The notes beneath the pieces were generated by a model. The model had not been told where the DNA came from and searched no databases. It saw only the letters and a program-made list of their open reading frames with translations. From Gammaproteobacteria bacterium (GTDB lineage Bacteria > Pseudomonadota > Gammaproteobacteria > Pseudomonadales > Azotimanducaceae), in NCBI GenBank assembly GCA_009840545.1, contig VXNM01000007.1:1-64000 (forward strand): a DNA stretch of 64,000 nucleotides, in the 5' to 3' direction. Shown piece by piece: positions 8,139 to 17,039 of the stretch. Made by a program: the position numbers and the translations under genes. How positions within the stretch are numbered: the stretch's first letter is position 1; each line of letters begins with the position of its first letter.

Positions 8139-9064
8139 GGGTAGCTGTAACGGGTGGTACAGGTTTGGTGGGTCGATTCGTTGTAGACGATCTGCTGCTC
8201 AACGGTCACGATGTCCGTGTACTTGCTCGATCTCTTGCTGGAAAAGAGAGTTTTGCAGCACGAAAGAACCTAATTGACTTTTGCGTTGGCGACATGAACG
8301 ACACCGAGTCGATTGACTCGTTGGTTTTCGATCGTGATGCGGTAGTTCACACAGCTTTTTCGCATTTGCCAGGTCGTTTTCGAGGTGGAGAAGGCGACGA
8401 TCCAGTTGGTTTTTGGAGATCAAACTTTATTGGAACCGTAAGTCTCATCGAACGTGCGATGCGGGCAGGAGTCCATCGGGTTGTACTGCTCTCTTCTCGG
8501 GCGGTTTTTGATGGCCTGAAGTATCAGTCAGAAGAAATCTACGATCACGAGTTGCCGCGTCCAACGACTCACTATGGCTTAGTTAAAGCGTCAAGTGAAC
8601 AACTGGCTCAACTCTATGAGGGCATCGCTATTTGTTCACTTCGACCGACTGGAATCTACGGATTGACGGTTCCCATTTCGAATACAAAGTGGTGGAAGTT
8701 GTTGACCAATCACATCAACGGTTCGGGTGACGTAGCCGTTGACCGGTCAAGCCGAACCGAGGTTCATGGATCAGATGTCGCTAGTGCGGTTTCGCTTCTT
8801 CTAAGTTCGCACGACACAGACATTCGGGGTAAGTCTTTCAATTGCTCGGACATAGTTACAAGCGAGCATCGCGTATTGGAACTTGCTCAAAGAATTGTGA
8901 ATGAAGGTCCGAATCCACCGACAGATGATTTGCCGCCAGTGGAGAAACCAAGAAACACAATGAACTCAAGTGGTTTGAAGTCCTTGGGATGGCGGCCCGG
9001 TGGACCCCCGAAGCTACTGGAAACGTTGTCTGAAATTGTCGAGCTCGCTGGATTGCAGCGCTAG
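8135..9064 (+). CDS. sqdC: NAD-dependent epimerase/dehydratase, SqdC-like
   Basis: A 309-residue extended short-chain dehydrogenase. GGTGLVG (7-13) is the cofactor loop; VVLLSSRAVFDG and THYGLVKAS supply the Ser and YxxxK active-site pieces. The ATG overlaps the stop of the GT8 gene in ATGA, so the two are translationally coupled. R. sphaeroides SqdC is a reductase-like protein needed for correct transfer of sulfoquinovose to diacylglycerol rather than to dihydroxyacetone; I infer an equivalent role from operon position. The stop codon shares a CTAG with the stop of the opposing HAD gene. Confidence 0.72.
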   Translation: MRVAVTGGTGLVGRFVVDDLLLNGHDVRVLARSLAGKESFAARKNLIDFCVGDMNDTESIDSLVFDRDAVVHTAFSHLPGRFRGGEGDDPVGFWRSNFIGTVSLIERAMRAGVHRVVLLSSRAVFDGLKYQSEEIYDHELPRPTTHYGLVKASSEQLAQLYEGIAICSLRPTGIYGLTVPISNTKWWKLLTNHINGSGDVAVDRSSRTEVHGSDVASAVSLLLSSHDTDIRGKSFNCSDIVTSEHRVLELAQRIVNEGPNPPTDDLPPVEKPRNTMNSSGLKSLGWRPGGPPKLLETLSEIVELAGLQR

Positions 9065-9813
9065 TTGTCGCTAAATCTCATTTCTCGACGGATTGCTTCC
9101 GGGGCAATGATATCTTCGAGTTCGCTCAGTTCGGTGATAGATGGAGTCGATTCGTGACCGGGTTTTGTTCCACCTGCATCGAACCAAATCGGGTTCATAC
9201 CAACGTTGCGTGAACCGGCTACATCGTTGACCGCGGAGTCCCCAACAAATATCACTTGTTGTGGATGCACATCAATCATGCGACAAGCCTGAAAGAAGAT
9301 TGAAGAATCGGGTTTGCAGGACCTAGCTTCCTCCGAACTCAAAACCCCATCGACGAATCGGTCGAGATTCCAATGCTCTTTAATGGGTTCGAGCCACTCG
9401 TCGTCGATGTTGGAGACAATCGCCAGCTTGTAGCCAAGAGCTCGGAAGCGCTCTAGTGTTGTCACACAATCCTTTCGGGGACGTAGGTTGGCAATAACGG
9501 CGTCACGTTGTGCATCGCAAAACTGCTCAACGACCTTGACTTCGATAGAGTAGCCAAAGGACTCGAACATTGAGACCAGAACTTTGCCAATGAATTCGCG
9601 GTGGAGGTAGAAGGTCAAATTGGATGCAGATAACTCATGCTCGATTCGATTTCGTGTGATACGAAACTCTGACAGTAATTCGAGCGTTCCATTGTTGAAA
9701 TTGACAGTATGGGCGACATCTTCGAGGTTCTTCTTGATGAATTTGGAATTCAAAGGCTCAAACAGCGTATCGCCCAGATCGAACATCACAGTTGAGATTT
9801 CAAGTGACGGCAT
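9061..9813 (-). CDS. HAD-superfamily hydrolase, subfamily IA
   Basis: A 250-residue haloacid-dehalogenase-like phosphatase. Motif I is MFDLGDTLF (nucleophile Asp followed by GDT, a variant of DxD with Gly between), motif II is IVSNID, motif III is the Lys in SCKPDSSIF, and motif IV is FVGDSAVNDV. A helical cap lies between motifs I and II. The substrate cannot be read from sequence. It converges on sqdC with a 4-base overlap at CTAG. It might act in carbohydrate-phosphate metabolism linked to the neighbouring sugar genes, but that is only context. Confidence 0.85.
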   Translation of the reverse strand: MPSLEISTVMFDLGDTLFEPLNSKFIKKNLEDVAHTVNFNNGTLELLSEFRITRNRIEHELSASNLTFYLHREFIGKVLVSMFESFGYSIEVKVVEQFCDAQRDAVIANLRPRKDCVTTLERFRALGYKLAIVSNIDDEWLEPIKEHWNLDRFVDGVLSSEEARSCKPDSSIFFQACRMIDVHPQQVIFVGDSAVNDVAGSRNVGMNPIWFDAGGTKPGHESTPSITELSELEDIIAPEAIRREMRFSDN

Positions 9814-9988
9814 AGTGCTCTTGTCTCAGATACGGAAGTATTCAGAGGGTTTCACAGAGTCATTTGGGATGACTAGTAACATTGTGCATTCGAATTCGAT
9901 GGGAAGTCGAGAGTAAGCTTCGCTAGCAAGCAATTTGGCTTCGCATGCAAAATCACGTGACGCGAATAATGACCAACTAGGGGGAAAC

Positions 9989-11023
9989 TTGAAAGTCGCA
10001 CTAATGCCCAACTCACACAATCGGGTGGATTTGTTTGAAGATGCAGGACTGGAGGTTCTCGAAGGTCAAGTACGGTCTACCCAGGATATGATCGACCTGC
10101 TACGAGATGCAGACGGAGCGTTGGTCAACATTCAGCCGTTGACCAGCCGCGAAGTCCTGGAATCCTGCCCCAAGCTAAAGGTCGTCAGTCGAATGGGGGT
10201 TGGTGTCGACTCGATCGATCTCGATGCTGCCACAGAATTGGGCATTCTCGCCTGCAACGTCCCTGGAGTTAACACGGTCGAAGTTGCTGACCATGCACTC
10301 AGTTTGCTACTCGCGCTTACACGTAGAGTTGTGGATTGCGCAAACTCGACTAAAGAAGGAGTGTGGGGTCGCGGCTTGCGTCTCGGTGCACCTAGATGTA
10401 TAGCTGGTCACACAGTGGGAATCGTTGGATTTGGAAACATTGGTCGAGCGTTTGCCCAACGAATTCGAGGATTTGGTCCTGCACAAACCATTGCATACGA
10501 CCCGTACGTGGACCAGCTGACAGGTGACCTCTATGGCGTACGGATGGTTGAATTCGATGAGCTACTGGCCTCTTCGGACTTCATAACAATTCATTGTTCC
10601 GCTACCAAAGCTAATCGACACATGATCAATGCGGAGTCCTTAGCAAAGATGAAGAGCAATGCACTGCTCGTAAACACAGCACGGGGGTCCATCGTGGATG
10701 GAGCAGCATTGGCTGATGCTCTTAGTGCTGGTCAGCTTGAAGCCGCAGCGCTGGATGTGACGGAGATAGAACCAATTCCAACCGATGATCCTCTACTAAA
10801 ACTACCGAACATAATTCTCACGCCGCACATTGCCGGAATCTCGCCACGTTTTCTCACAGAGTGTCCTATACGACAAGCGGAAAACGTGATCCGAGTGTTA
10901 CAGGGGAAGCCACCTCATGGACTAGCGAATCCCGAAGTGCTTCGAACTATCGTGAAGATGCGCAACTCAAACCCTGGTCGTTGGGAAGGAATAACGGATT
11001 TTTCCATTGCGTTGGAACTGTAG
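9989..11023 (+). CDS. D-2-hydroxyacid dehydrogenase (SerA-like)
   Basis: NAD-dependent 2-hydroxyacid dehydrogenase, about 344 residues. SRMGVGVDSIDLDAA and the Rossmann loop GIVGFGNIGRAF are clear. The catalytic set is the Arg in LVNTARGSIVD, the Glu in the LDVTEIEP region, and the His in TPHIAG. It lacks the C-terminal ACT domain of classical phosphoglycerate dehydrogenase. I chose the TTG at 9989, preceded by GGGGGA at 4 bases, over the TTG at 9935, which has no ribosome site and adds an unconserved leader. It is followed 78 bases later by an SDR on the same strand. The substrate is unknown. Confidence 0.85.
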   Translation: MKVALMPNSHNRVDLFEDAGLEVLEGQVRSTQDMIDLLRDADGALVNIQPLTSREVLESCPKLKVVSRMGVGVDSIDLDAATELGILACNVPGVNTVEVADHALSLLLALTRRVVDCANSTKEGVWGRGLRLGAPRCIAGHTVGIVGFGNIGRAFAQRIRGFGPAQTIAYDPYVDQLTGDLYGVRMVEFDELLASSDFITIHCSATKANRHMINAESLAKMKSNALLVNTARGSIVDGAALADALSAGQLEAAALDVTEIEPIPTDDPLLKLPNIILTPHIAGISPRFLTECPIRQAENVIRVLQGKPPHGLANPEVLRTIVKMRNSNPGRWEGITDFSIALEL

Positions 11024-11101
11024 TCCAGCTTCCCAGAGGACTGAAGAACTGGTGCCGACTCACGGACAAGTTTTCTCGACTTTAAGCAGAAGGAGTTAAG
11101 A

Positions 11102-11848
11102 ATGGAGAAGATTGCTGTCGTAACTGGTGCGGGAACCGGAATTGGAAAGCACACAACATTGGCACTGCTTGGTTCTGGATATTCCGTCGTCGCCACGGGA
11201 CGACGCACAGCAAAGCTCGAGACACTTGAACAGGAGGCCGATGCGGGAAATCGATTGCTGACCATCCGTACGGACGTCGGCAACGAGAATGATGTCATCC
11301 GACTTTTCGATGTCACTCTATCGGCGTTTGGACGGGTCGATTTGCTTTTTAACAATGCCGGCACGGGCGCAGCTCCCGTACCCATGGAAGAGCTCACATT
11401 GTCTCAGTGGGATCGTGTCGTTGCAACGAATCTCACAGGGGCGTTTCTCTGTACTCGGGCAGCCATGAAAATAATGAAATATCAGACGCCGAAGGGAGGC
11501 CGAATCATCAACAATGGTTCGATTTCAGCTCAAGTTCCTCGGCCACTTTCTGCGCCGTACACGGCGACAAAGCATGCACTTACTGGACTAACCAAGTCCA
11601 CTTCGTTGGACGGCAGGGAATTCGATATCGTCTGCGGTCAAATAGACATTGGAAACGCTGGTACTGAAATGACTTCAAAGATGGGAGATGGCGCTCTGCA
11701 GCCTGACGGTGCGCGTAGACCCGAGCCAACGTTTGATGTAGATGGTGTTGCTCGCGCAGTTCTCTATATGGACAGTTTGCCGCTCGATGCCAACGTGCAG
11801 TTTTTAACTGTCATCGCATCCAAAATGCCTTATTCAGGGAGGGGTTAA
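11102..11848 (+). CDS. SDR-family oxidoreductase
   Basis: A 248-residue classical short-chain dehydrogenase. TGAGTGIG (8-15) binds the cofactor; FNNAGTG is the NNAG motif; NNGSIS supplies the catalytic Ser; YTATKHA supplies Tyr and Lys. GRR after the second strand suggests NADP preference. An AGAAGGAG ribosome site precedes the ATG. It shares strand and spacing with the preceding hydroxyacid dehydrogenase and the two may form one unit, possibly in oxidation of a hydroxy-acid or sulfonate. Substrate not determinable. Confidence 0.85.
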   Translation: MEKIAVVTGAGTGIGKHTTLALLGSGYSVVATGRRTAKLETLEQEADAGNRLLTIRTDVGNENDVIRLFDVTLSAFGRVDLLFNNAGTGAAPVPMEELTLSQWDRVVATNLTGAFLCTRAAMKIMKYQTPKGGRIINNGSISAQVPRPLSAPYTATKHALTGLTKSTSLDGREFDIVCGQIDIGNAGTEMTSKMGDGALQPDGARRPEPTFDVDGVARAVLYMDSLPLDANVQFLTVIASKMPYSGRG

Positions 11849-11861
11849 TCACCACTCGAGA

Positions 11862-12329
11862 TTAGGACTCTCTAGCCTCGCGATCTTTCTCACGCTGGAG
11901 ATCGCGTTCACGCATTGCAGCACGCTTATCGTATTTCTTGCGCCCTACGGCCAATCCAATCTCGCACTTTACATTTTTACCGCTCCAATACAACGAGAGT
12001 GCGACGCACGTTCGACCGCGCGTCTGGATTCCAGCATAGATATGGGCCAATTCGCGAGCATGAAGTAGCAGCTTCTTGTCCCGCGTTGCGTCGGCGACAA
12101 CGTGACTTGACGCACTGAGTAGAGGCTGGATTCTCAAACCCGATATAAATGCCTCTCCATCTCTCATCGTTACGTAAGAATCAGCAATGCTGGCGTTGCC
12201 TGCGCGAATGCTTTTCACTTCCCATCCCTCCAGCACCAGCCCCGCTTCAAACAAGCGTTCAATAGTAAAGTCGAAGCGCGCGCGACGATTTCGAGCGATC
12301 ATTCGAACTTGGGATGTGGACGATGCCAT
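11862..12329 (-). CDS. smpB: SsrA-binding protein SmpB
   Basis: Binds tmRNA and brings it to stalled ribosomes for trans-translation. About 155 residues, the usual length. The signatures are IARNRRARFDFTIE, VLEGWEVKSIRAGNA, and the basic C-terminal tail after GRKKYDKRA that enters the mRNA channel. A TTG six bases upstream (12335) is an alternative start; I prefer the ATG. It faces the SDR gene convergently. In related genomes smpB abuts ratA; here about 4.3 kb of other genes separate them. No tmRNA gene is seen in the window. Confidence 0.95.
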   Translation of the reverse strand: MASSTSQVRMIARNRRARFDFTIERLFEAGLVLEGWEVKSIRAGNASIADSYVTMRDGEAFISGLRIQPLLSASSHVVADATRDKKLLLHARELAHIYAGIQTRGRTCVALSLYWSGKNVKCEIGLAVGRKKYDKRAAMRERDLQREKDREARES

Positions 12330-12449
12330 TGTCAATTCGACCTTCTATTGAGAGTTGAATTATTGCAGTGTGTTGAGATTAGACGTTAACCGATGATCAA
12401 GCACATCATTCCATCATTTAGAAGTAGGTGGACCAAGATCACTCGAACG

Positions 12450-13787
12450 TTATTGAGATCCTTTACCGAATGTGTGACCTTTACGATCTGCGCCTTGAGT
12501 TGCTTTGTCTAGATGACTCGTCTTGCTATCAGACGAAAAGCTCTCTTTACTATCCTTGCTCGACTGAACGTCACGTAGAACGGAAATCCAATATTCAAGC
12601 GCTTTCTTCTGTTCAGCTGCCTCTTCGGACGAAATCGAACCATCTCTCAAGGCTTGTTCAGTTTTCTCAAGTTCCGATTCCAAATCACGAAGTTTGCCTG
12701 CAACTTGCAAGTCTTCATTTACCATCTCACTAGCCAATCTTGGCGTGTTGAAATTGGCCTTGAACGGATAGTCTTCGCCGACTATTTGTCCCGGTGTGGA
12801 GGCTCCAGGTGGAATGATCCAGTGACAATCGGGAGTTTTCTCAGGCGAATTTGTCCAACAATCCATTAACTCCTCGAAGTCGTGCTGGTACTTTCCAGGC
12901 CGACCGGGTGGCATCTCTTCATGTGGATTCCAACCGGCCTGCATGAACAGGTTGAGTGTCCCCATGCCGATTCGATGGCAACCAACGCAGCGATTTCCCT
13001 CAATGTAAATCGTGCGCATGTCCCAGTCTTCGCCTCCAATCACGTAGTAGGGCAACTCGGTCTCGAATTCCATGTCTCGAGTGCGTACCACAGGAACCAC
13101 AGGTCGCCCTGTCTCTGGCATCCTTGCTGCATCGATGAAGGAGTTATGGATGAATGGATCGTTTTGGTGGCAACTGACACACTGTACCGTTCTCGGTGTC
13201 TTGTACGCTTGGTTGAATTCCTCCGGATCGTCAATCCAGGGCATTTTCCCTTTGAGACGTTGGGTTTCTTCATCCAAATATGCCCATGGTTCAATCCTAT
13301 CGCTGCTCTCAAAAAAAGCAGTGGCACCGGTGACTGTGTGATAGCCAATCATTTGCACGGATCCGAGTATGCCTATGTTGAATCCCGATGCGTTACGTCC
13401 AAAGGCGACCCACACGACATCTGGCAATGGAGTGCCGTCTGCCGTTTGTCCTTCATATCGCTGTACAACAGATCCTGACATGCAATTCTTGCGGCCAAGC
13501 CTGCTCGGGTTGTCGCAATCTTCAAATAAACCGTGAACCTGTTCTCCGTCGATGAAAGTTGGCATCTCGATCGCTTCGCCAAGATCAACCTTGGGCGGGA
13601 CACCTAGGATGGGTTCTACCAGTTGCGCGTAGTCCCACGCTGTTGGAGGAAAATTGTGGTCCTTTTTCTCGGTAGGCACCTTTGCGGGGTCGTCCTTACC
13701 GCTAGCGACGCTGACGACTGTGACCAAGCCCAAACCAACTAGGACCGAGACTACAAGCGGGACAGCTCTTTGATTCCAGTGGAGCAT
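12450..13787 (-). CDS. Membrane-anchored dihaem cytochrome c-like protein
   Basis: A 445-residue protein from the ATG at 13787, chosen because a hydrophobic anchor (residues about 10-28) follows directly; the longer open frame adds an unlikely 48-residue leader. Two haem-binding motifs, CVSCH (203-207) and CVGCH (267-271), sit in a periplasmic domain. The C-terminal 80 residues are a charged coiled coil (KLRDLESELEKTEQAL) ending in a Ser/Lys-rich tail. I do not recognise a named family. It stands alone between smpB and a pseudogene, so its redox partner is not evident; electron transfer in the periplasm is inferred from the haem motifs. Confidence 0.8.
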   Translation of the reverse strand: MLHWNQRAVPLVVSVLVGLGLVTVVSVASGKDDPAKVPTEKKDHNFPPTAWDYAQLVEPILGVPPKVDLGEAIEMPTFIDGEQVHGLFEDCDNPSRLGRKNCMSGSVVQRYEGQTADGTPLPDVVWVAFGRNASGFNIGILGSVQMIGYHTVTGATAFFESSDRIEPWAYLDEETQRLKGKMPWIDDPEEFNQAYKTPRTVQCVSCHQNDPFIHNSFIDAARMPETGRPVVPVVRTRDMEFETELPYYVIGGEDWDMRTIYIEGNRCVGCHRIGMGTLNLFMQAGWNPHEEMPPGRPGKYQHDFEELMDCWTNSPEKTPDCHWIIPPGASTPGQIVGEDYPFKANFNTPRLASEMVNEDLQVAGKLRDLESELEKTEQALRDGSISSEEAAEQKKALEYWISVLRDVQSSKDSKESFSSDSKTSHLDKATQGADRKGHTFGKGSQ

Positions 13788-13934
13788 AGGTTCGATTGAC
13801 TTGCTCGAAATAACGGTTAAGGAGTTTCTGCTGTTGGATGCCGTTAACTGCACTTGAACACACTTAGAAGTGCAGCTATCCTGCTGTATGGTACTTACTT
13901 CGTTGAAATGGCGCGAAGGAAACTGGTTCAACGG

Positions 13935-14851
13935 CTAGCCATGATGCAAGCTTGGCACGAATTCCCGAACATACTCTGCGCACTTTCTGGGCTGTTTAAT
14001 TTGTATGTAGAGTGAAGTTTTTGGAATGAAGTCAAAGGCGACACTAAACATGTCGGAAAAATCCACAGTAGGCAAGTATGTGGTTGGCAGTAGCGGGTCC
14101 GCACCTATGATTCTGGTTGGGCACGGAAGAGCATCAAAGTCCATTTGACCTGCATACGCACGTACAGACTCGATGACCCTCGCCGTATAGTCGGGTGGGC
14201 ACTGTAGTTCATGTCCACCACCAGACGATTTCCGCAATGTCGTCTGAGCCATGAGTCCCTTCGCCCCGGAACAAGCCTGGAGTACGCAGAAAAGAAATCC
14301 TGCAACTCTAGGTAATCCTCATGCAAATTGAAATACTTGGTTCGCTTTCGTGTCATGCGAGCAGTTTTGGCAACACTCTCGTCAAAATCCGCATGGCTCT
14401 CTCCGGGCCTACGAAAAGGTGGGTCGAACAGCACAAGTCCTTCAAACCCACTGCCCCTTCTATCGAACGACTTGACCACGAGCTGCGAAGACGATAGCAA
14501 GGAAGTCAAAGCGGAAAGAAAGTGGTATATACCTACCGTGGGCTTGGGTCCATAGTGCTCTTCGATTTCGTGCGATATGTGGGCGAGATCTGTCACAAGC
14601 GAAATGAGATTGTGGTCCGCTTCGTCCGAAACCTCGATCCAACCATGGATGCGTTAGTCGTAGACAAAGCGCTCACAATCAGGATCCAGCAATAACCAAA
14701 AGGGGTAGTAGAGATCAGTTGCCAGACCACTTCCGTGGCAGAGAACCAACCGTGGTCCGTGTGGATTCCGATGCTGTCGAACATAGGAACGTTTCTTGAG
14801 ATCAAGGGATATCTCGCAAACCGAGAGTGGTTCAGGGAGTTGCTAGTGCAT
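13935..14851 (-). pseudogene. Decayed alpha/beta hydrolase
   Basis: Joined across frames the reverse strand reads as an alpha/beta hydrolase of about 300 residues: LVLCHGSGLATD (HGxG oxyanion loop), VYD-x-RIHGW, LVLFDPPF, then TRIIGADPLLP and a C-terminal lid. Damage: a TAG at codon 3 (14845-14843), an in-frame TAA at codon 66 (14656-14654) inside the VYDxRxHGW motif, and a single-base frameshift near 14250-14262 after RLVPG. The nucleophile position, expected as HSxSA, reads HFLSA, and the expected catalytic His near the C-terminus is not seen. Fragments at 14105-14596 and 13935-14252 are remnants, not genes. Confidence 0.85.
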
Positions 14852-15188
14852 TTCCTGAGTTATTCCTCAAACTACAACCCAGCTACTAGCTGACAATCTA
14901 CGGTTAGCGAGAGGAACTCACCTGCCTCACTGAGTCTTGTCGTAACCTCGTTCTCCAAAGCTTGTCTCCCGCAACCTGAAACTTCCATTTATTGACAGAT
15001 TCTTAAAGCGACAACGGTTCGAAAGAACCGCATTCGAACGGAATGTGGACCACAGGCTGGATCGTTGAAAATCTGGGTACAAAGGACGACTAACAACTCC
15101 TTTGTGTCGAGTTCAAATCTCGAATTTCGCTGATAGAATCGTAGTCGTTGGGACGGACTAGTCCACGTCGATGTCTTGAAGGGAGGAC
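14852..15188. other. Intergenic region upstream of the sodium symporter
   Basis: About 340 bases between a divergent pseudogene and the symporter gene. It contains a perfect 6-base hairpin with a GAAA loop at 15015-15030, and a candidate promoter (separate entry). I see no open frame or RNA gene. Confidence 0.6.
15112..15139 (+). promoter_or_regulatory. Candidate promoter for the symporter gene
   Basis: TTCAAA (15112-15117) and TAGAAT (15134-15139) are 16 bases apart, with TG one base before the -10. The leader to the ATG would be about 43 bases and includes the ribosome site GGGAGG. Confidence 0.4.
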
Positions 15189-16574
15189 ATGAGCGGAATG
15201 GCGGAAAATCAGAATCGATCGCAACACGGAATGTGGTCCAGCGGAACGCTTTTCGTTCTCGCCGCTGTGGGATCGGCCGTTGGTCTAGGAAATATCTGGA
15301 AGTTTCCATACATCACAGGTGACAATGGAGGTGGAGCATTCCTGCTCGTCTACCTCATTTGCATTTGTCTAATTGGATTTCCCGTAATGATGGCGGAAAT
15401 CATGCTCGGACGCGAAGGTCGAATGAGTCCCATAAATTCACTGCTGAAGCTGGCCAGAGAAAGCAATCGTTCATCGAAGTGGTCGTGGATAGGATGGGCG
15501 GGAACCGTCGGAGGGATCATTATCCTTTCGTTCTATGCCGTCGTTGCAGGTTGGATCACTTACTACATCTTTCGACTTTTTTCTGGTGAGTTTGTCAACA
15601 CAGATGCCGAAGTGGTTAGTAGTGCATTTGATTTATTTCTTAAGGATCCATGGCAGGTATTCCTATGGTTCACAATCTTCATGGCCGTAACCGTTTTCGT
15701 CGTCGCACGGGGGGTGAACAAGGGTCTCGAGCTAGCAATCCGGATATGCATGCCCCTGATCTTCGTGCTCCTTATCGTTCTGCTCGTGTACGGAGTTGCA
15801 CAGGGAGGATTCTGGGAAGGGTTCAAGTTCATGTTTCAAGTTGACTTCAGCAAACTCAAACTCAATGGTTTGTTGGTAGCGATGGGACACGCATTCTTCA
15901 CGTTGTCGATTGGAATGGGTGCGATCATGGCGTATGGCGCTTACATGCCACAAGGCGAGTCATTGAAGTCAGCGGTGTGGATTATTGTCGTTGTAGACAC
16001 CGTAGTAGCACTTGTTGCCGGACTAGCGATATTCTCGATTGTCTTTGCAGATGGTCTTTCTCCGGCTCAGGGTCCTGGTCTCTTGTTTGTAACCGTCCCC
16101 TTAGCGTTTGGAGACCTACCCTTGGGATCCATTTTTGGAGGTCTCTTCTTTCTGTTCGTAGCATTTGCTGCCTTCACATCAGCAATTTCTCTGACCGAAC
16201 CTGCACTTGCCTATTTCGTTGAGAAGTACAACGTTAGCCGGGTAGTGGTCGCAATCACCATTGGTTTCATCACGTGGGTTCTTGGAATAGGATCGGTTTT
16301 CTCATTCAACTTGCTGAGCGGGTTCACTCCCGTGTTTGGGTGGACCATTTTTGATTTCTTCGACAAGATCACGCAATGGTTCTTTCTGCCATTGGGCGGA
16401 CTCGCCATAGCAATACTTGTGGGCTATTTCTTGCCTAAGGACAGGGTTTGGAGTGCACTCGAAATCAATTCCTCGTGGGCTCAAATCATCTGGAAGGCAC
16501 TGATATGCGTTATTGCTCCAGTCTCAATTGCCGTGGTGTTTGTTCTCACCATAGTTCAGCACTTTGTTTCGTGA
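15189..16574 (+). CDS. Sodium-dependent symporter, NSS family
   Basis: A 461-residue inner-membrane transporter of the neurotransmitter:sodium symporter family (LeuT/MhsT type). The hallmark first helix, VGSAVGLGNIWKFPY (27-41), contains the unwound substrate and sodium site. Eleven to twelve hydrophobic segments follow, including MAEIMLGR, GAIMAYGAYMP in the sixth-helix region and FAAFTSAISLTEP in the eighth. Bacterial members usually import amino acids with sodium. The substrate cannot be chosen from sequence. A strong GGGAGG precedes the ATG. It lies just upstream of ratA. Confidence 0.92.
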   Translation: MSGMAENQNRSQHGMWSSGTLFVLAAVGSAVGLGNIWKFPYITGDNGGGAFLLVYLICICLIGFPVMMAEIMLGREGRMSPINSLLKLARESNRSSKWSWIGWAGTVGGIIILSFYAVVAGWITYYIFRLFSGEFVNTDAEVVSSAFDLFLKDPWQVFLWFTIFMAVTVFVVARGVNKGLELAIRICMPLIFVLLIVLLVYGVAQGGFWEGFKFMFQVDFSKLKLNGLLVAMGHAFFTLSIGMGAIMAYGAYMPQGESLKSAVWIIVVVDTVVALVAGLAIFSIVFADGLSPAQGPGLLFVTVPLAFGDLPLGSIFGGLFFLFVAFAAFTSAISLTEPALAYFVEKYNVSRVVVAITIGFITWVLGIGSVFSFNLLSGFTPVFGWTIFDFFDKITQWFFLPLGGLAIAILVGYFLPKDRVWSALEINSSWAQIIWKALICVIAPVSIAVVFVLTIVQHFVS

Positions 16575-16595
16575 GACCGTTGTCCCGGTGATCGG

Positions 16596-17039
16596 TTGAA
16601 GTTACACCACATTGCGCGAAGCGTACTTCTACCTTTCGCACTTGAGGAAGTCTTCAAATTAGTAGAGGACATCGAGAGCTATCCGGAATTCTTGCCGTGG
16701 TGTCGCACAGCTGACGTTCTCGAAAGGGATAGAAACGACGTAGTTGCGAAGTTGAGAGTTGTCACGGCGGGGCACCATTCCGAAATTGTTACGCGAAACG
16801 AACATGATCCATTCACGAGAATCGGGTTGCACCTGATTCGTGGTCCGTTCGCAAGTTTCGACGGCGAGTGGAAATTCGTTGACTTGCATATTGGATGCAA
16901 AGCGACGTTGAGTCTTAGCTTCGAATTTGAAGGAGCTTTGCTGCGAATTGTCGGTCCACGCGCAATTGACATGGCAATCGATCGTGTTATGTCAGCCTTT
17001 ACCTTGCGAGCCCGCCAGACGTGTACACCATGCGAATAG
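16596..17039 (+). CDS. ratA: RatA/COQ10-like START-domain protein
   Basis: A 147-residue single START-like domain of the polyketide cyclase/COQ10 family. VEDIESYPEFLPWCRTADVLE at the start (quoted in part: YPEFLPWC) and LIRGPFASFDGEW in the middle are diagnostic. In E. coli the homologue is called ribosome association toxin RatA; the mitochondrial homologue binds ubiquinone, so a role in quinone handling is a reasonable alternative. The start is TTG. It overlaps ratB, the usual partner. Confidence 0.88.
   Translation: MKLHHIARSVLLPFALEEVFKLVEDIESYPEFLPWCRTADVLERDRNDVVAKLRVVTAGHHSEIVTRNEHDPFTRIGLHLIRGPFASFDGEWKFVDLHIGCKATLSLSFEFEGALLRIVGPRAIDMAIDRVMSAFTLRARQTCTPCE

Noticed and set aside
13935-14596. 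Two separate small genes on the reverse strand
   Set aside because: Together with upstream sequence they read as one alpha/beta hydrolase broken by stops and a frameshift, so they are pseudogene remnants.
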